Shown in pieces: positions 9,050 through 18,414 of a stretch of 64,000 nucleotides of DNA (positions within the stretch are counted from its first letter, which is position 1; every line of letters starts with the position of its first letter). The stretch spans positions 1 through 64,000 of the forward strand of contig NZ_ANMR01000012.1 in NCBI RefSeq assembly GCF_000338275.1, read 5' to 3'. This stretch comes from Staphylococcus xylosus NJ. Its GTDB lineage: Bacteria; Bacillota; Bacilli; Staphylococcales; Staphylococcaceae. The translations under genes and the position numbers were made by a program. The notes beneath the pieces were generated by a model. That model had not been told where the DNA came from. It ran no database searches and was given only the letters and a program-made list of their open reading frames with translations.

Positions 9050-9084
9050 AAATCCAACTGGCACATTAGGACTCAGTTGGATTT
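9050..9084 (-). terminator. Terminator of the WYL-type regulator gene
   Basis: AAATCCAACTG at 9050-9060 is complementary to CAGTTGGATTT at 9074-9084. The stop codon of the regulator gene lies within the loop. On the minus strand the stem is followed by TTTTTATTTT. Confidence 0.8.
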
Positions 9085-9758
9085 AAAAATTGCTGATAGT
9101 TGTTTATATTTATATCTTGTGTCTTAATTGTTTTTTCAAATGAATACGAAATATCATGAATATCAATAATCGGAATTTCATTTGTTTTACCGAGTCCAAT
9201 TTCAAAGATAATTGCTTTCCACAATCCTTCATCACATAAAAGGCCAATAAAAATGACATTTTCTGTTACAACTTGATTGTTGTTGTAAAATTCCATCGCC
9301 ATTACGTTTCTTTCGGTACTATAAATGAGTACATCCGAAAAGATGGGTGGTAAGTTTGTGTGTTGCTGTTTGTCAAATTTAATATAACGATCTAGTTTTT
9401 TTAGTGTTCGTCTCATTTTAGTATAAGGTAAGTTGAGACATTTTTTAATAATAGCATTAATTTCTTCTCTGTATGGAAGCGTTGTATATGATTGACTTTC
9501 ATTGAGTACCAAGAATAAAGCAGATAATTGATTCTCAGTCAGCTCAATTTCATAACTATTTGGTGTTTCTTGCAGTTGATAACCACCAAGTTTGCCGTGT
9601 TTTGCTAGTATTTTAACACCTTGATCTTCTAAATCTTGAATATCTCTTAAAATAGTACGTTTTGACACATTTAAATTTGAAGCTAACTCTGATGCTGTAA
9701 TCTGTTTATTCTCTTGAATGGCTAGAACAAGTTTATTTTGTCTTTCGCGTTTGTTCAT
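9066..9758 (-). CDS. HTH_11/WYL-type transcriptional regulator
   Basis: A 230-residue DNA-binding protein. The N-terminal HTH_11 winged helix spans residues 1-60 (ITASELASNLNVSKRTILRDIQDLEDQGV with the wing GKLGGYQL). The C-terminal region (about 70-225) resembles the ligand-binding part of YafY/DeoR-type regulators but lacks a clear WYL triplet. Target genes and ligand are unknown. It sits upstream of, and divergent from, the small RNA gene near 9.9 kb. AGGTGACTTTC precedes the start. Confidence 0.75.
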   Translation of the reverse strand: MNKRERQNKLVLAIQENKQITASELASNLNVSKRTILRDIQDLEDQGVKILAKHGKLGGYQLQETPNSYEIELTENQLSALFLVLNESQSYTTLPYREEINAIIKKCLNLPYTKMRRTLKKLDRYIKFDKQQHTNLPPIFSDVLIYSTERNVMAMEFYNNNQVVTENVIFIGLLCDEGLWKAIIFEIGLGKTNEIPIIDIHDISYSFEKTIKTQDININNYQQFLNPTES

Positions 9759-9852
9759 TAGAAAGTCACCTCCCGAATGATTACATATTACATTTATTAT
9801 AGCATAAAAGTGACAATGACGACATTTAGAAAATAAATTTTTAAAAAATTAA

Positions 9853-9890
9853 AGAAAACGCTTACATTTTCGAAAGGATTATGTTAATAT
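9853..9890 (+). promoter_or_regulatory. Promoter and cre site of the probable RsaI RNA
   Basis: -35 TTACAT at 9862-9867, 17-base spacer, -10 TAATAT at 9885-9890. AGAAAACGCTTACA at 9853-9866 fits the cre consensus except for its first base and covers the -35, so CcpA should repress the RNA when glucose is present. Confidence 0.65.
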
Positions 9891-9896
9891 GAATTT

Positions 9897-10052
9897 AGTA
9901 ACAAGGGGATAGCGATTAGATGACAAAGGGGTAGGCTATTACATAATAGTTTTGTTAACATCTATTCGTACGAGTTACTAATCAAACATCTTCAATATTT
10001 ATTACTTACTTTCCTTTCTATTTAACCGACTAGCATCGCTAGTCGGTTTTAT
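9897..10052 (+). ncRNA. rsaI: Probable small RNA RsaI (RsaOG)
   Basis: No convincing reading frame here, but there is a complete non-coding transcription unit of about 155 bases: promoter, two G-rich single-strand-type motifs (GGGGATAGCG at 9905 and GGGGTAGGC at 9928), a pyrimidine-rich stretch, and a strong terminator. In S. aureus the CcpA-repressed RNA RsaI/RsaOG (about 144 nt) is, as I recall, encoded next to the suhB-like gene; here the suhB-like gene follows at 10212 and a cre site covers the promoter. Identification rests on this context plus the G-motifs; start and end are estimates. Confidence 0.7.
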
Positions 10053-10054
10053 TT
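10024..10054 (+). terminator. Terminator of the probable RsaI RNA
   Basis: AACCGACTAGC at 10024-10034, a three-base loop, GCTAGTCGGTT at 10038-10048, then TTATTTA. A perfect 11-base stem, among the most GC-rich hairpins in the window. Confidence 0.9.
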
Positions 10055-10211
10055 ATGTTATAGATGGACTTTAAAAGCCTCATATTTAAATATAGGAGTT
10101 TTCAAAGTTAGTTTCTATCATATATTTCTTTGATAATTCTATGATAGAATATAACAAATTATACATAGCGATTATTTTGTTAACATACTATTTAAAAGAG
10201 GTGTACTACAC

Positions 10212-11003
10212 ATGGAAAAAACACAATTAAATTACATAGATGAGTCAATAATAACTTGGTTAGAAACTTTGGACGAGATTATTCCTAGCCTTATACAAGA
10301 AATGGTAACGAGCACGAAACAGAATAGATTTGATTTAGTGACAAATGTTGATAAATCAATTCAACAAAACTTTGAACAATTTTTAGCTGAAAACTTTCCA
10401 GACCACCAATTATTCGCTGAAGAAAAATCTAATATTAATATCAATGCTAAACAAGGGCACGTATGGATAATGGATCCTATAGACGGTACGACAAATTTAG
10501 TTAAACAACAAGAGGATTATTGTATTATCTTAGGCTATTTTGTTGATGGAGAACCTGCTTTGTCTTATATCTACGATTATCCACATAGAAAACTATATAA
10601 AGCAATTAAAGAACACGGTGCTCATGTAAATGGAGAGCGACTTGTAAAACCAGAGCCTATAGATTTACAAGAGGCGATTATTTCATTTAATTCATTAGTG
10701 ATTAATGACGAAACTATTCATGATTTACAGGAGGCATCATTTGGCTATCGTTGTATTGGTTCGTGTGGGTTAGATTCAATTCGTGTTATTAAAGGACAAT
10801 TTGGCGCTCATATAAATACAAATCCTAAACCATGGGATATTGCAGCGCAATTTTTATTTGCAAGTGAACTTGGTTTGAAAATGACAACATTGGACAACAC
10901 TGAGTTAGATTTTTCTAAGGCAGGTCCTTTTATAATTAGCAATCCAGCATGCCATGAAAAAATATTAGCAATTTTGAATTCAGGTAATGGATATAAGAAA
11001 TAA
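10212..11003 (+). CDS. suhB: Inositol monophosphatase family protein
   Basis: A 263-residue Mg-dependent sugar-phosphate phosphatase of the SuhB/IMPase family. Motifs: FAEEKSN (metal Glu, about residues 73-79), WIMDPIDGTTNLV (about 92-104; metal-binding DPIDGT) and the C-terminal KPWDIAA (about 204-210; metal Asp). All metal ligands are present. The substrate may be inositol phosphate or another phosphorylated sugar; annotation as SuhB is by family. AAAGAGGTGT precedes the ATG. It lies between the probable RsaI RNA and lcpC, as in S. aureus. Confidence 0.88.
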   Translation: MEKTQLNYIDESIITWLETLDEIIPSLIQEMVTSTKQNRFDLVTNVDKSIQQNFEQFLAENFPDHQLFAEEKSNININAKQGHVWIMDPIDGTTNLVKQQEDYCIILGYFVDGEPALSYIYDYPHRKLYKAIKEHGAHVNGERLVKPEPIDLQEAIISFNSLVINDETIHDLQEASFGYRCIGSCGLDSIRVIKGQFGAHINTNPKPWDIAAQFLFASELGLKMTTLDNTELDFSKAGPFIISNPACHEKILAILNSGNGYKK

Positions 11004-11127
11004 AACTAATTTACTTTATTAATATTTTATTTAATAAATAATAGGTCTTAAGAACTATGTCATCTTAAAAGTAATACTATATAATGTATTATTAAATAGA
11101 ATAGAAAATTGAATACGGAAATGGAGT

Positions 11128-12090
11128 ATGATAAGAGTGAATCGTTCTGAGAAGAATAGGAAAATGGGCTTACCTGCTAAAATATTTTTATGGTTTTTTG
11201 GGATATTAGTTTTATTTGCTTTACTAGCAGTGATTTACCTAGGGTTCAAAATATTTTCTGTCGGCGGGTCAATACACAACCCATTAGATAGAGATAAATC
11301 AGCATTAAGAGATAAAAATGTGAATTTAGATGATGGTGATCCATTTACTATAGCGTTATTCGGTGTAGATTCAGATGCTAAAAGGGATGCAGCTGGAGGC
11401 GGACAACGTAGTGATACGGTGATGGTACTATCGATAAACCCACAAAAGAAAACAACTGAAATTGTAAGTATCCCTAGAGACACACAAGCTGATATCGTAG
11501 GTAAAGGAACTACTGAAAAAATTAACCACGCCTATGCTTATGGCGGTCCAGATATGGCAGTAAAATCAGTCGAAAAATTATTAAATGTCCCAATCGATCA
11601 TTACGCAACGATAGATATGGATGGTATGAAAGATATGATAGATACGGTTGGCGGTATCTCAGTAACAAGTAACGCTACATTTTCTTATGATGGCTACCAG
11701 TTTAACCAAGGTGAAAACACAAAAATGGACGGCAAAGAAGCAATGGCATTTATTAGAAGTCGTAAAGAAGATGGCGCAGGCGGAGACTTTGGACGTCAAG
11801 AACGTCAACAATTAGTTATACAAGGTCTTGCGAACAAGTTAACAAGTGTAAGTTCAGTTACACACTTTAATTCATTGATGAATCACATTGAGGACAACGT
11901 TAAGACAGATTTAACAGTTGGACAATTAAATAAAGTTAGAAGTAATTATAAAGATGCTAATGACACTGTCAATAGACATCAATTAGAAGGTCAAGGTGGC
12001 ATACAAGATGATGGACTTTATTACTTCATTCCAAGTGAAAGTTCATTAAGTGAAATAGAATCAACAATTAAAAATAATTTAGGTATATAA
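11128..12090 (+). CDS. lcpC: LCP (LytR-CpsA-Psr) family wall-polymer ligase
   Basis: LCP enzymes transfer teichoic acid or capsule precursors from undecaprenyl carriers to peptidoglycan on the outer membrane face. The 320 residues comprise a short basic cytoplasmic tail, one membrane anchor (about residues 17-40), then the LCP catalytic domain: FTIALFGVDSD, GGQRSDTVMV and EIVSIPRDTQ (about 71-125), carrying the Asp and Arg residues that bind the lipid pyrophosphate, and GGISVTSNATF later. Position directly after suhB matches LcpC (SA2103) of S. aureus; paralogs LcpA and LcpB are not in this window. Start ATG follows AAATGGAG. Confidence 0.9.
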   Translation: MIRVNRSEKNRKMGLPAKIFLWFFGILVLFALLAVIYLGFKIFSVGGSIHNPLDRDKSALRDKNVNLDDGDPFTIALFGVDSDAKRDAAGGGQRSDTVMVLSINPQKKTTEIVSIPRDTQADIVGKGTTEKINHAYAYGGPDMAVKSVEKLLNVPIDHYATIDMDGMKDMIDTVGGISVTSNATFSYDGYQFNQGENTKMDGKEAMAFIRSRKEDGAGGDFGRQERQQLVIQGLANKLTSVSSVTHFNSLMNHIEDNVKTDLTVGQLNKVRSNYKDANDTVNRHQLEGQGGIQDDGLYYFIPSESSLSEIESTIKNNLGI

Positions 12091-12095
12091 TTTAT

Positions 12096-12138
12096 AAAGC
12101 TATATGTTTGCACTATCATGTAAATATATAGCTTTTTT
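12096..12138 (+). terminator. Terminator of lcpC
   Basis: AAAGCTATAT at 12096-12105 pairs with ATATAGCTTT at 12126-12135, followed by TTTTATTTT. Confidence 0.75.
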
Positions 12139-12372
12139 ATTTTGGCTATTGTAATGGTAATAGTTTCATGTTCTATACGTTTAATTTTGCACTATATACT
12201 AAATAAAAAATAAAAAACAGTGAAATATAATAGAATACCTTAACATTTAATGTAAATACATATACAATGTAAGTAACATTATCTTAAAAAGTGTGGGGCT
12301 TTTTAGATGGAATGTTGACCAACATCTTATGAAGTTTTTACATGGGTAGAATAAATAATAGGGGTGAAGATT
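12139..12372 (+). other. Leader region of the formate dehydrogenase operon
   Basis: Mostly AT-rich with no gene. Holds repeated ATGTAA words near 12250-12280 and a GTGTGGGGCTTTTTAG stretch at about 12290. I found no molybdenum cofactor riboswitch and no unambiguous promoter. A ribosome binding site AGGGGTGA is at 12360-12367. Confidence 0.5.
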
Positions 12373-15327
12373 ATGCAAGAACATTTAATTGTCTCTTTAG
12401 ACGGTAAAGACTATCTTGTGGAACCCGGAACAAATTTACTTCAGTTTATTAAATCACAAGATACTTTTGTTCCGTCGATATGCTATAACGAATCGTTAGG
12501 TCCTATCCAAACTTGTGATACATGTACTGTGGAAATTGATGGTAAAATGCAACGAGCATGTAGCACGACGATAGACAAACCAATGATTGTTAATACGCAA
12601 AACGACAAAGTCCAAACAAGTCAAAAAGAAGCACTTGATAGAATTTTAGAAAAGCATATGCTTTATTGTACAGTGTGTGATTATAACAATGGTGACTGTG
12701 AAATTCACAATACAATGGATCAATGGGGATTAGAACATCAAACTTATGAATATAAGGAAAAACCCTATGAAAAAGATTACGGTCCATTCTATCGTTATGA
12801 CCCAAATCAATGTATTTTGTGTGGTCGTTGCGTTGAAGTTTGCCAAGACGTTCAAGTTAACGAAACACTTACAATTGATTGGGAACGTCAACAGCCACGA
12901 GTAATCTGGGACAATGATACAACGATAAATGATTCATCATGTGTAGGCTGTGGACAATGTGCAACGGTATGTCCATGTAATGCAATGATGGAAGTGAATA
13001 TGGAAGGTAACGCAGGTTACATGACAGATTTAGAGCCAGGTTCACTTGCAGCGATGATTGATTTAACTAAAAAAGCAGAGCCCGGTTATGGTCCGTTGTT
13101 TGCTGTTTCAGACTCAGAAGCGGCTATGCGCGAAGAACGTATCGAAAAAACTAAGACAGTGTGTACATACTGTGGTGTAGGTTGTTCTTTCGATGTGTGG
13201 ACAAAAGATAGAGAAGTGTTAAAGGTTCAGCCACAACACGAATCACCAGCAAATAAAATTTCTTCTTGTGTTAAAGGAAAATTTGGTTGGGATTATGTTG
13301 ATTCAGATGAACGTTTAACGAAGCCTTTAGTACGTAAAAATGGGCAGTTTGAAGAGGTTGAATGGGAAGAAGCATTGAAAGTTGTTGCGGACAATTTTAA
13401 CAAGGTGAAAGCATCGCACGGCTCTGATGGTTTAGCATTTATTTCTTCTTCTAAAGCTACAAATGAAGAATCTTATCTCATGCAAAAACTCGCTAGACAA
13501 GTTATTGGTACAAATAATGTAGATAATTGCTCACGTTATTGTCAAGCGCCAGCGACTAAAGGGTTATTTAGAACTGTAGGACATGGCGGTGACTCAGGCT
13601 CAATAGACGATCTTGAGATTGCAGATATGGTTGTATTGATAGGTACAAATACAGCAGAAGCACATCCAGTGATTGCATCTCGTATTAAACGAGGGCATAA
13701 ATTATATAACAATACTTTAAATGTTTTTGATATACGTAAACATGAAATGGCAGAGCGTGCGGATAATTTCTATCAACCAAAACCAGGTACAGATTTAGTG
13801 TGGTTATCTGCTGTAACAAAATATATTATTGATAATGAATTGCATGACAAGTCATTTATTGATGAATGGGTAAACCATTTTGAAGATTATTATAATTCAT
13901 TAGCACCATATACTATGGAATTTGCAGAAGAAACTACAGGTATTTCTAAAGAAGAATTAATCGATTTTGCGCAACAAGTAGTAGACGCTAAGTCAGTATC
14001 TATTGCATGGGCTATGGGTGTTACACAACAAGATATAGGTAGTGATACGTCAACTGCAATTTCTAATTTATTGTTAGCGACAGGTAACTATAGAAAACCA
14101 GGCACAGGTGCTTATCCTTTACGTGGACATAATAATGTTCAAGGATGTAGTGATATGGGCAGTATGCCTGATCAATTCCCAGGCTATCAAAAAGTTGTAG
14201 ACGACGAAATTAGAGCTAAATTCGAACGCGAATATGGCGAAGTATTACCAAGCAAAGTTGGTAGAGATAATCATCAAATGATGGAAGGTATACACGAAGG
14301 TGAAATCGATTCCTTATATCTATATGGTGAAGATACGGGGATTGTCGATTCTAATATCAACTATGTACAAGCAGCATTAGAGAAAGTTGGATTCTTAGTA
14401 GTACAAGATGAATTCTTTACATTTACAGCAACGTTTGCAGATGTTGTATTACCAGCAAGTCCTTCACTTGAAAAAACTGGAACATTTACAAATACAGAGC
14501 GTCGTATCCAACGTTTATATCAAGCTTTAGATACTAAAGGCGATTCTAAACCTGACTGGGAAATTATCCAAGCAGTAGCCAAATCATTAGGGTATGATTG
14601 GGGCTACACACATCCAAGCGAAATAATGGATGAAATTGCTAGAGTTACACCGCTTTATTCAGGGGTAAGTTACGACAGACTTGAAGGATATAATAGTTTG
14701 CAATGGCCAGTTGCTAAAGATGGTACAGACGAACCAACGTTATATCTTAATGGATTTAATTTTGAAGATGGTAAGGCTAATTTCTATCCATTAACATTTG
14801 ATAATTTCTTTAAAGTGAACGAAGAGTATGACTTACATGTTAATAACGGACGTTTATTAGAACATTTCCATGAAGGTAATATGACTTATAAAGTACCAGG
14901 ATTGGAATATAAAATGCCACATGCATTCGTAGAAATATCTCCTGAACTTGCTAAAGAAAGAGATATTCATGAAGGCGCAGAAATTAAATTAATTTCTGAA
15001 ACTGGCGAAGCAGAATTAATTGCTCACGTAACAGATAGAGTAAAAGGTAAACAAATTTATATTCCTTTAAATAATAATGCAATGGTTCATGGTGATAAAG
15101 GTGCAATCAACTTATTAACTAATAGTGATGTTGATAAAGATACAGATACGCCATCATACAAACGCACAAGTTGTCGTATGGAAGTGAAAACGCGTAGAGG
15201 TAAATCACCACTGAATCCTACGAACTTCCGTGTTAATAAACAACGTCAACCACAATATAGTGTTCGAGTTCAAGACAAATGGAAACGTGAGGATTATACA
15301 TTCCCAGGAAGTCAGGTGGATAAATAA
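12373..15327 (+). CDS. fdhA: Formate dehydrogenase, catalytic molybdenum subunit
   Basis: Oxidises formate to CO2 using a bis-molybdopterin guanine dinucleotide centre. The 984 residues contain, in order, a 2Fe-2S ferredoxin-like domain (Cys cluster [18 protein letters not shown], about residues 36-54), a His-Cys Fe-S segment ([15 protein letters not shown], about 96-110), two 4Fe-4S clusters ([12 protein letters not shown] and [13 protein letters not shown]), the 4Fe-4S cluster of the molybdopterin domain ([10 protein letters not shown]), then the large molybdopterin oxidoreductase and dinucleotide-binding domains. The active-site ligand is cysteine, in [13 protein letters not shown]; no in-frame UGA, so it is a cysteine enzyme. 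A GTG three codons earlier (12364) overlaps the ribosome binding site, so the ATG at 12373 is preferred. Confidence 0.95.
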   Translation: MQEHLIVSLDGKDYLVEPGTNLLQFIKSQDTFVPSICYNESLGPIQTCDTCTVEIDGKMQRACSTTIDKPMIVNTQNDKVQTSQKEALDRILEKHMLYCTVCDYNNGDCEIHNTMDQWGLEHQTYEYKEKPYEKDYGPFYRYDPNQCILCGRCVEVCQDVQVNETLTIDWERQQPRVIWDNDTTINDSSCVGCGQCATVCPCNAMMEVNMEGNAGYMTDLEPGSLAAMIDLTKKAEPGYGPLFAVSDSEAAMREERIEKTKTVCTYCGVGCSFDVWTKDREVLKVQPQHESPANKISSCVKGKFGWDYVDSDERLTKPLVRKNGQFEEVEWEEALKVVADNFNKVKASHGSDGLAFISSSKATNEESYLMQKLARQVIGTNNVDNCSRYCQAPATKGLFRTVGHGGDSGSIDDLEIADMVVLIGTNTAEAHPVIASRIKRGHKLYNNTLNVFDIRKHEMAERADNFYQPKPGTDLVWLSAVTKYIIDNELHDKSFIDEWVNHFEDYYNSLAPYTMEFAEETTGISKEELIDFAQQVVDAKSVSIAWAMGVTQQDIGSDTSTAISNLLLATGNYRKPGTGAYPLRGHNNVQGCSDMGSMPDQFPGYQKVVDDEIRAKFEREYGEVLPSKVGRDNHQMMEGIHEGEIDSLYLYGEDTGIVDSNINYVQAALEKVGFLVVQDEFFTFTATFADVVLPASPSLEKTGTFTNTERRIQRLYQALDTKGDSKPDWEIIQAVAKSLGYDWGYTHPSEIMDEIARVTPLYSGVSYDRLEGYNSLQWPVAKDGTDEPTLYLNGFNFEDGKANFYPLTFDNFFKVNEEYDLHVNNGRLLEHFHEGNMTYKVPGLEYKMPHAFVEISPELAKERDIHEGAEIKLISETGEAELIAHVTDRVKGKQIYIPLNNNAMVHGDKGAINLLTNSDVDKDTDTPSYKRTSCRMEVKTRRGKSPLNPTNFRVNKQRQPQYSVRVQDKWKREDYTFPGSQVDK

Positions 15328-15794
15328 TGGCTGAAAGAATAACTAATATTAAACGTATGCAAAAGTCCGAAGAAGAACTGAAACAAGATAGTTTGGCGGA
15401 AGTTACAGATGCAATTGTTGCCAATAAAGATAGTATCTTAAAAGCAATTAATATTATCAGTACATTAGATGATGCTAAATTATTAGATGCATTATCCGGT
15501 GCAGTGAAAAGCAGAGGCGTCATTGCTAACAAGTTTGCAGTTGAACTCAACAAAGAACAGTATACAGGGTTAATTTCAAATATGGCTTCACTTGTGTTCT
15601 TACTTGGTGACTTAGATGTAAATGATTTATCTACAATGCTTAATAAGGTAAATAAAGGTTTGAGTGTTGCTAATAAAGCAAACCCTAATCAAAAGACATC
15701 TATTACTGGTTTAATGGGTATATTGAAAGATGATGAAATGAATCGTAGTTTAACCTACATGCTGAACATGCTAAGAGGCATGTCTAGAGAATAG
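15327..15794 (+). CDS. DUF1641 family partner of formate dehydrogenase
   Basis: A 155-residue soluble protein of the DUF1641 family, mostly helical and without cofactor motifs. Its ATG overlaps the fdhA stop codon by one base (TAATG), so translation is coupled and the two proteins are probably made together. DUF1641 genes frequently follow fdhA in Firmicutes. A role as accessory or electron-transfer subunit is inferred, not shown. S. aureus has the same pair. Confidence 0.88.
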   Translation: MAERITNIKRMQKSEEELKQDSLAEVTDAIVANKDSILKAINIISTLDDAKLLDALSGAVKSRGVIANKFAVELNKEQYTGLISNMASLVFLLGDLDVNDLSTMLNKVNKGLSVANKANPNQKTSITGLMGILKDDEMNRSLTYMLNMLRGMSRE

Positions 15795-15827
15795 AAAGTT
15801 TGCAATTATAAAATTTAAAAAATAAGC

Positions 15828-15859
15828 GAGGCTAGGATAGTTATTATTGTCCTAGCCTC
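15828..15859 (+). terminator. Terminator of the fdhA operon
   Basis: GAGGCTAGGA at 15828-15837 pairs perfectly with TCCTAGCCTC at 15850-15859. The run of T is weak on the plus side but the stem is strong. Confidence 0.8.
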
Positions 15860-16016
15860 TACTATGTTCATAGGTAGGGTTAATCGACATCAATTGATAC
15901 ATATTTATTTACTTAAAAAGTAAATAAACAGTTAGAAATGTACAAAAATTAATCATGAAATTTGATTTTCTTTTAATCAACTTACTGTTACTGTTTTTAA
16001 AATGACATATTGAAAG

Positions 16017-16337
16017 ATGATTAAATGTGATACAATTTCTATTATTAGTGTTTTATTTAACTTATTATTTAAGGCAAGGAGTGGAAGACGTATCAATCCG
16101 AAAATGATAAAAATCTCAGCTATAATGTCTAATATATTTCTAGTTATTGGAATTGTATTTTTATTAACTTTTAATATTTTAATGGCGATGACGATGTTTG
16201 TGTTATCTCTAGTCATTAGTTTAACTATATTTAACACGTTATTTAGAGATCGAAAAGGTATGAGAATAGTAATTAATGTTTCCTTTATAATTGTTTTAAT
16301 TGCTATTGTATTTGCTTATGTTACATTAACAAAATAA
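16017..16337 (+). CDS. Small hydrophobic membrane protein
   Basis: A 106-residue protein with about four hydrophobic segments (about residues 6-19, 34-53, 56-75 and 83-103) and few polar residues. Family not recognised. The ATG at 16017 has only a weak ribosome binding site (TTGAAAG); AAGGAG at 16075-16080 has no in-frame start at a good distance, so the start is uncertain and an internal ATG at 16104 would remove the first segment. It lies directly upstream of the glucosaminidase gene (27 bases), suggesting joint expression. Confidence 0.6.
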   Translation: MIKCDTISIISVLFNLLFKARSGRRINPKMIKISAIMSNIFLVIGIVFLLTFNILMAMTMFVLSLVISLTIFNTLFRDRKGMRIVINVSFIIVLIAIVFAYVTLTK

Positions 16338-16364
16338 GTGTAGGATAAGGGGTTATTTCACATA

Positions 16365-17141
16365 ATGAATGAAAATCTAAAGCGTAAATTACCATTGATT
16401 TTGGTGGGGCTAATTGTATTAATATTTGTTGTTTTATTGGTTATTAATGAAACAGATTTATTTGATAATCGCAAGACCCACACTTTTGATGAAGCGGTTG
16501 ATAAGCAAGTTGGAGCAGGTACATTAAATATGACTGAAAAGGATGGTCAATTTGTTGTAGCTTCAAAAAATGATGTAAAGCAAGCAATGAATGTTAATAA
16601 TGAGAAAGATAATTTGAACCACATGGATATTTCTGAAAAAGTGCCAATATCTGAAAAGGAATTAAACAATATTTTAAAAGATAAGGGCATTTTAAAAAAT
16701 AAAGGTAAGGCGTTTTTAAAAGCACAAGATAAATATGAAGTGAACGTGCTATATTTAGTGAGTCATGCGCTTGTAGAAACTGGTAATGGCCAGTCAGATT
16801 TAGCTAAAGGTATTAAAGATGATGGAGAGCACTACTATAACTTTTATGGCATAGGCGCATTTGATGAAGATGCTGTTCATACTGGTAGTAGTTTTGCAAA
16901 GAAACAGAAGTGGACCTCACCGGAAAAGGCAATTATGGGTGGTGCTAAATTTGTAAGAAATAATTATTTTGAAAATAAGCAACTTTCGTTATATCAAATG
17001 CGTTGGAATCCAGAATCCCCAGGAGAACATCAATATGCTAGTGATATTGAATGGGATGAAAACATCGCAACCTTTATGCAACGTTACTATGATGATTTAG
17101 GTATAAAAAAAGATCATGTAAAAAAAGATTACTATTTATAA
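16365..17141 (+). CDS. Membrane-anchored glucosaminidase
   Basis: A 258-residue peptidoglycan hydrolase-type protein, probably cleaving the GlcNAc-MurNAc bond. One N-terminal membrane segment (about residues 11-28) after a basic start, then an extracellular glucosaminidase (lysozyme-like) domain over the second half: ALVETGNGQSDLAKGI carries the catalytic Glu, then YNFYGIGAFDED and GGAKFVRNNYF. No cell-wall binding repeats. In S. aureus the homolog sits at the same place, before the FAD monooxygenase. The ATG at 16365 is preceded by a GGATAAGGGG stretch. Confidence 0.88.
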   Translation: MNENLKRKLPLILVGLIVLIFVVLLVINETDLFDNRKTHTFDEAVDKQVGAGTLNMTEKDGQFVVASKNDVKQAMNVNNEKDNLNHMDISEKVPISEKELNNILKDKGILKNKGKAFLKAQDKYEVNVLYLVSHALVETGNGQSDLAKGIKDDGEHYYNFYGIGAFDEDAVHTGSSFAKKQKWTSPEKAIMGGAKFVRNNYFENKQLSLYQMRWNPESPGEHQYASDIEWDENIATFMQRYYDDLGIKKDHVKKDYYL

Positions 17142-17186
17142 ACAATAACAATAGAGAAGACTAGGGAAATATGGAGTGGTTTGAAA

Positions 17187-18311
17187 ATGAAAATAGCTAT
17201 AGTTGGAGCAGGCATTGGTGGTTTAACCGCAGCAGCTTTATTAAAGGAGCAAGGACATGAAATAAAGGTGTTTGAGAAAAATAGTGAAATAGCTGAAGTT
17301 GGAGCAGGTATAGGTATCGGCGGCAATGTCATTGATAAATTAGGCAAACATGATTTAGCTAAAGGTATTAAAAATATTGGGCAAATTATAGATATAATGG
17401 AAGTATTGGACGACAAAGGAAATGTGTTAAATAAAGCAAAACTTAAAAAGAATACTGTGAATTTAACTATGACAAGACAAGGGTTATTAGATGTTATTAA
17501 ATCGTATGTACCAGACTCTATCATATTTACAAATCATAAAGTAACACACGTGGATAGTGGCGCCTTGAAAGTTGAATTACATTTCTCAGAACAACAATCA
17601 GAAGCATTTGATTTATGTATTGGTGCAGATGGTATACACTCTCATGTTCGTAATACAGTAGTGACTAATAGTAAAACATTGTATCAAGGCTATACAGTAT
17701 TTAGAGGCTTAGTAGAGGATGTAAATATTAAACCAGACAACGTTGCCAAAGAATATTGGTCATCTAAAGGAAGAGTGGGAATTGTCCCGCTATTGAATAA
17801 TAAAGCATATTGGTTTATTTCAATTAATGCTAAAGCAAAAGATGCTACGTTAAAATCTTATGGTAAGCCTCACTTACAAGCTAGATTTAATCATTTTCCC
17901 AATGAAGTTAGGCAGATTTTAGACAAACAAAATGAAACGGAAATCTTATTACACGATATGTATGATTTACGACCATTGAAAGCATTCGTATATCAACGCG
18001 TAATACTCTTAGGCGACGCAGCACATGCAACTACCCCAAACATGGGACAAGGTGCAGGACAAGCTATGGAAGATGCTATTGTACTTGCAAATTGTTTGGA
18101 GTCGTATCCATTTGAAGAAGCACTTCAAAGATATGATAAGTTACGCGTTAAACATACAAAGAAAGTAATCAAAAAGTCTAGAAAAATAGGTAAAGTGGCA
18201 CAACTAAGTAATAGAATATTGATTGCTTTAAGAAATAAAATTGCTAAGTTAATACCAAATCAATTGGTATCTAGAGAAACAAAATTTTTATACAAATCAA
18301 AGAGCAAATAA
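17187..18311 (+). CDS. FAD-dependent monooxygenase
   Basis: A 374-residue class A flavoprotein monooxygenase. FAD dinucleotide motif GAGIGGLTAAALL at residues 6-18, the family DG motif in CIGADGIHSHVR (about 148-159), and the FAD ribose motif GDAAHATTPNMGQGAGQAMEDA (about 274-295; GD motif). Length fits hydroxylases of the PHBH type. The substrate is unknown. Start chosen at the ATG at 17187; a TTG at 17181 is in frame but lies very close to the GGAG. It is the same gene as in the S. aureus order between glucosaminidase and 2-hydroxyacid dehydrogenase. Confidence 0.9.
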   Translation: MKIAIVGAGIGGLTAAALLKEQGHEIKVFEKNSEIAEVGAGIGIGGNVIDKLGKHDLAKGIKNIGQIIDIMEVLDDKGNVLNKAKLKKNTVNLTMTRQGLLDVIKSYVPDSIIFTNHKVTHVDSGALKVELHFSEQQSEAFDLCIGADGIHSHVRNTVVTNSKTLYQGYTVFRGLVEDVNIKPDNVAKEYWSSKGRVGIVPLLNNKAYWFISINAKAKDATLKSYGKPHLQARFNHFPNEVRQILDKQNETEILLHDMYDLRPLKAFVYQRVILLGDAAHATTPNMGQGAGQAMEDAIVLANCLESYPFEEALQRYDKLRVKHTKKVIKKSRKIGKVAQLSNRILIALRNKIAKLIPNQLVSRETKFLYKSKSK

Positions 18312-18326
18312 AATACTGTAATAAAT

Positions 18327-18374
18327 AAGAACCTAGAAATACGTTTGAATTGTAAAACGGGTTTCTAGGTTCTT
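18327..18374. terminator. Convergent terminator
   Basis: AAGAACCTAGAAA at 18327-18339 pairs perfectly with TTTCTAGGTTCTT at 18362-18374. It separates the monooxygenase (plus) from the dehydrogenase (minus) and has A/T flanks suited to both. Confidence 0.85.
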
Positions 18375-18414
18375 TATTTGTTGTTAATAATTAATAGAAT
18401 AAGGATATAAAACT

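Noticed and set aside
12364..12372. GTG start of fdhA
   Set aside because: The GTG is part of the ribosome binding site AGGGGTGA for the ATG at 12373, where the known family begins (MQEH).
12139..12372. Molybdenum cofactor riboswitch upstream of fdhA
   Set aside because: The expected long GC-rich structure is absent.
13516..13548. Possible selenocysteine in formate dehydrogenase
   Set aside because: The active-site codon is a cysteine codon (TGC/TGT in NCSRYC) and no in-frame TGA occurs, so no Sec decoding is needed.
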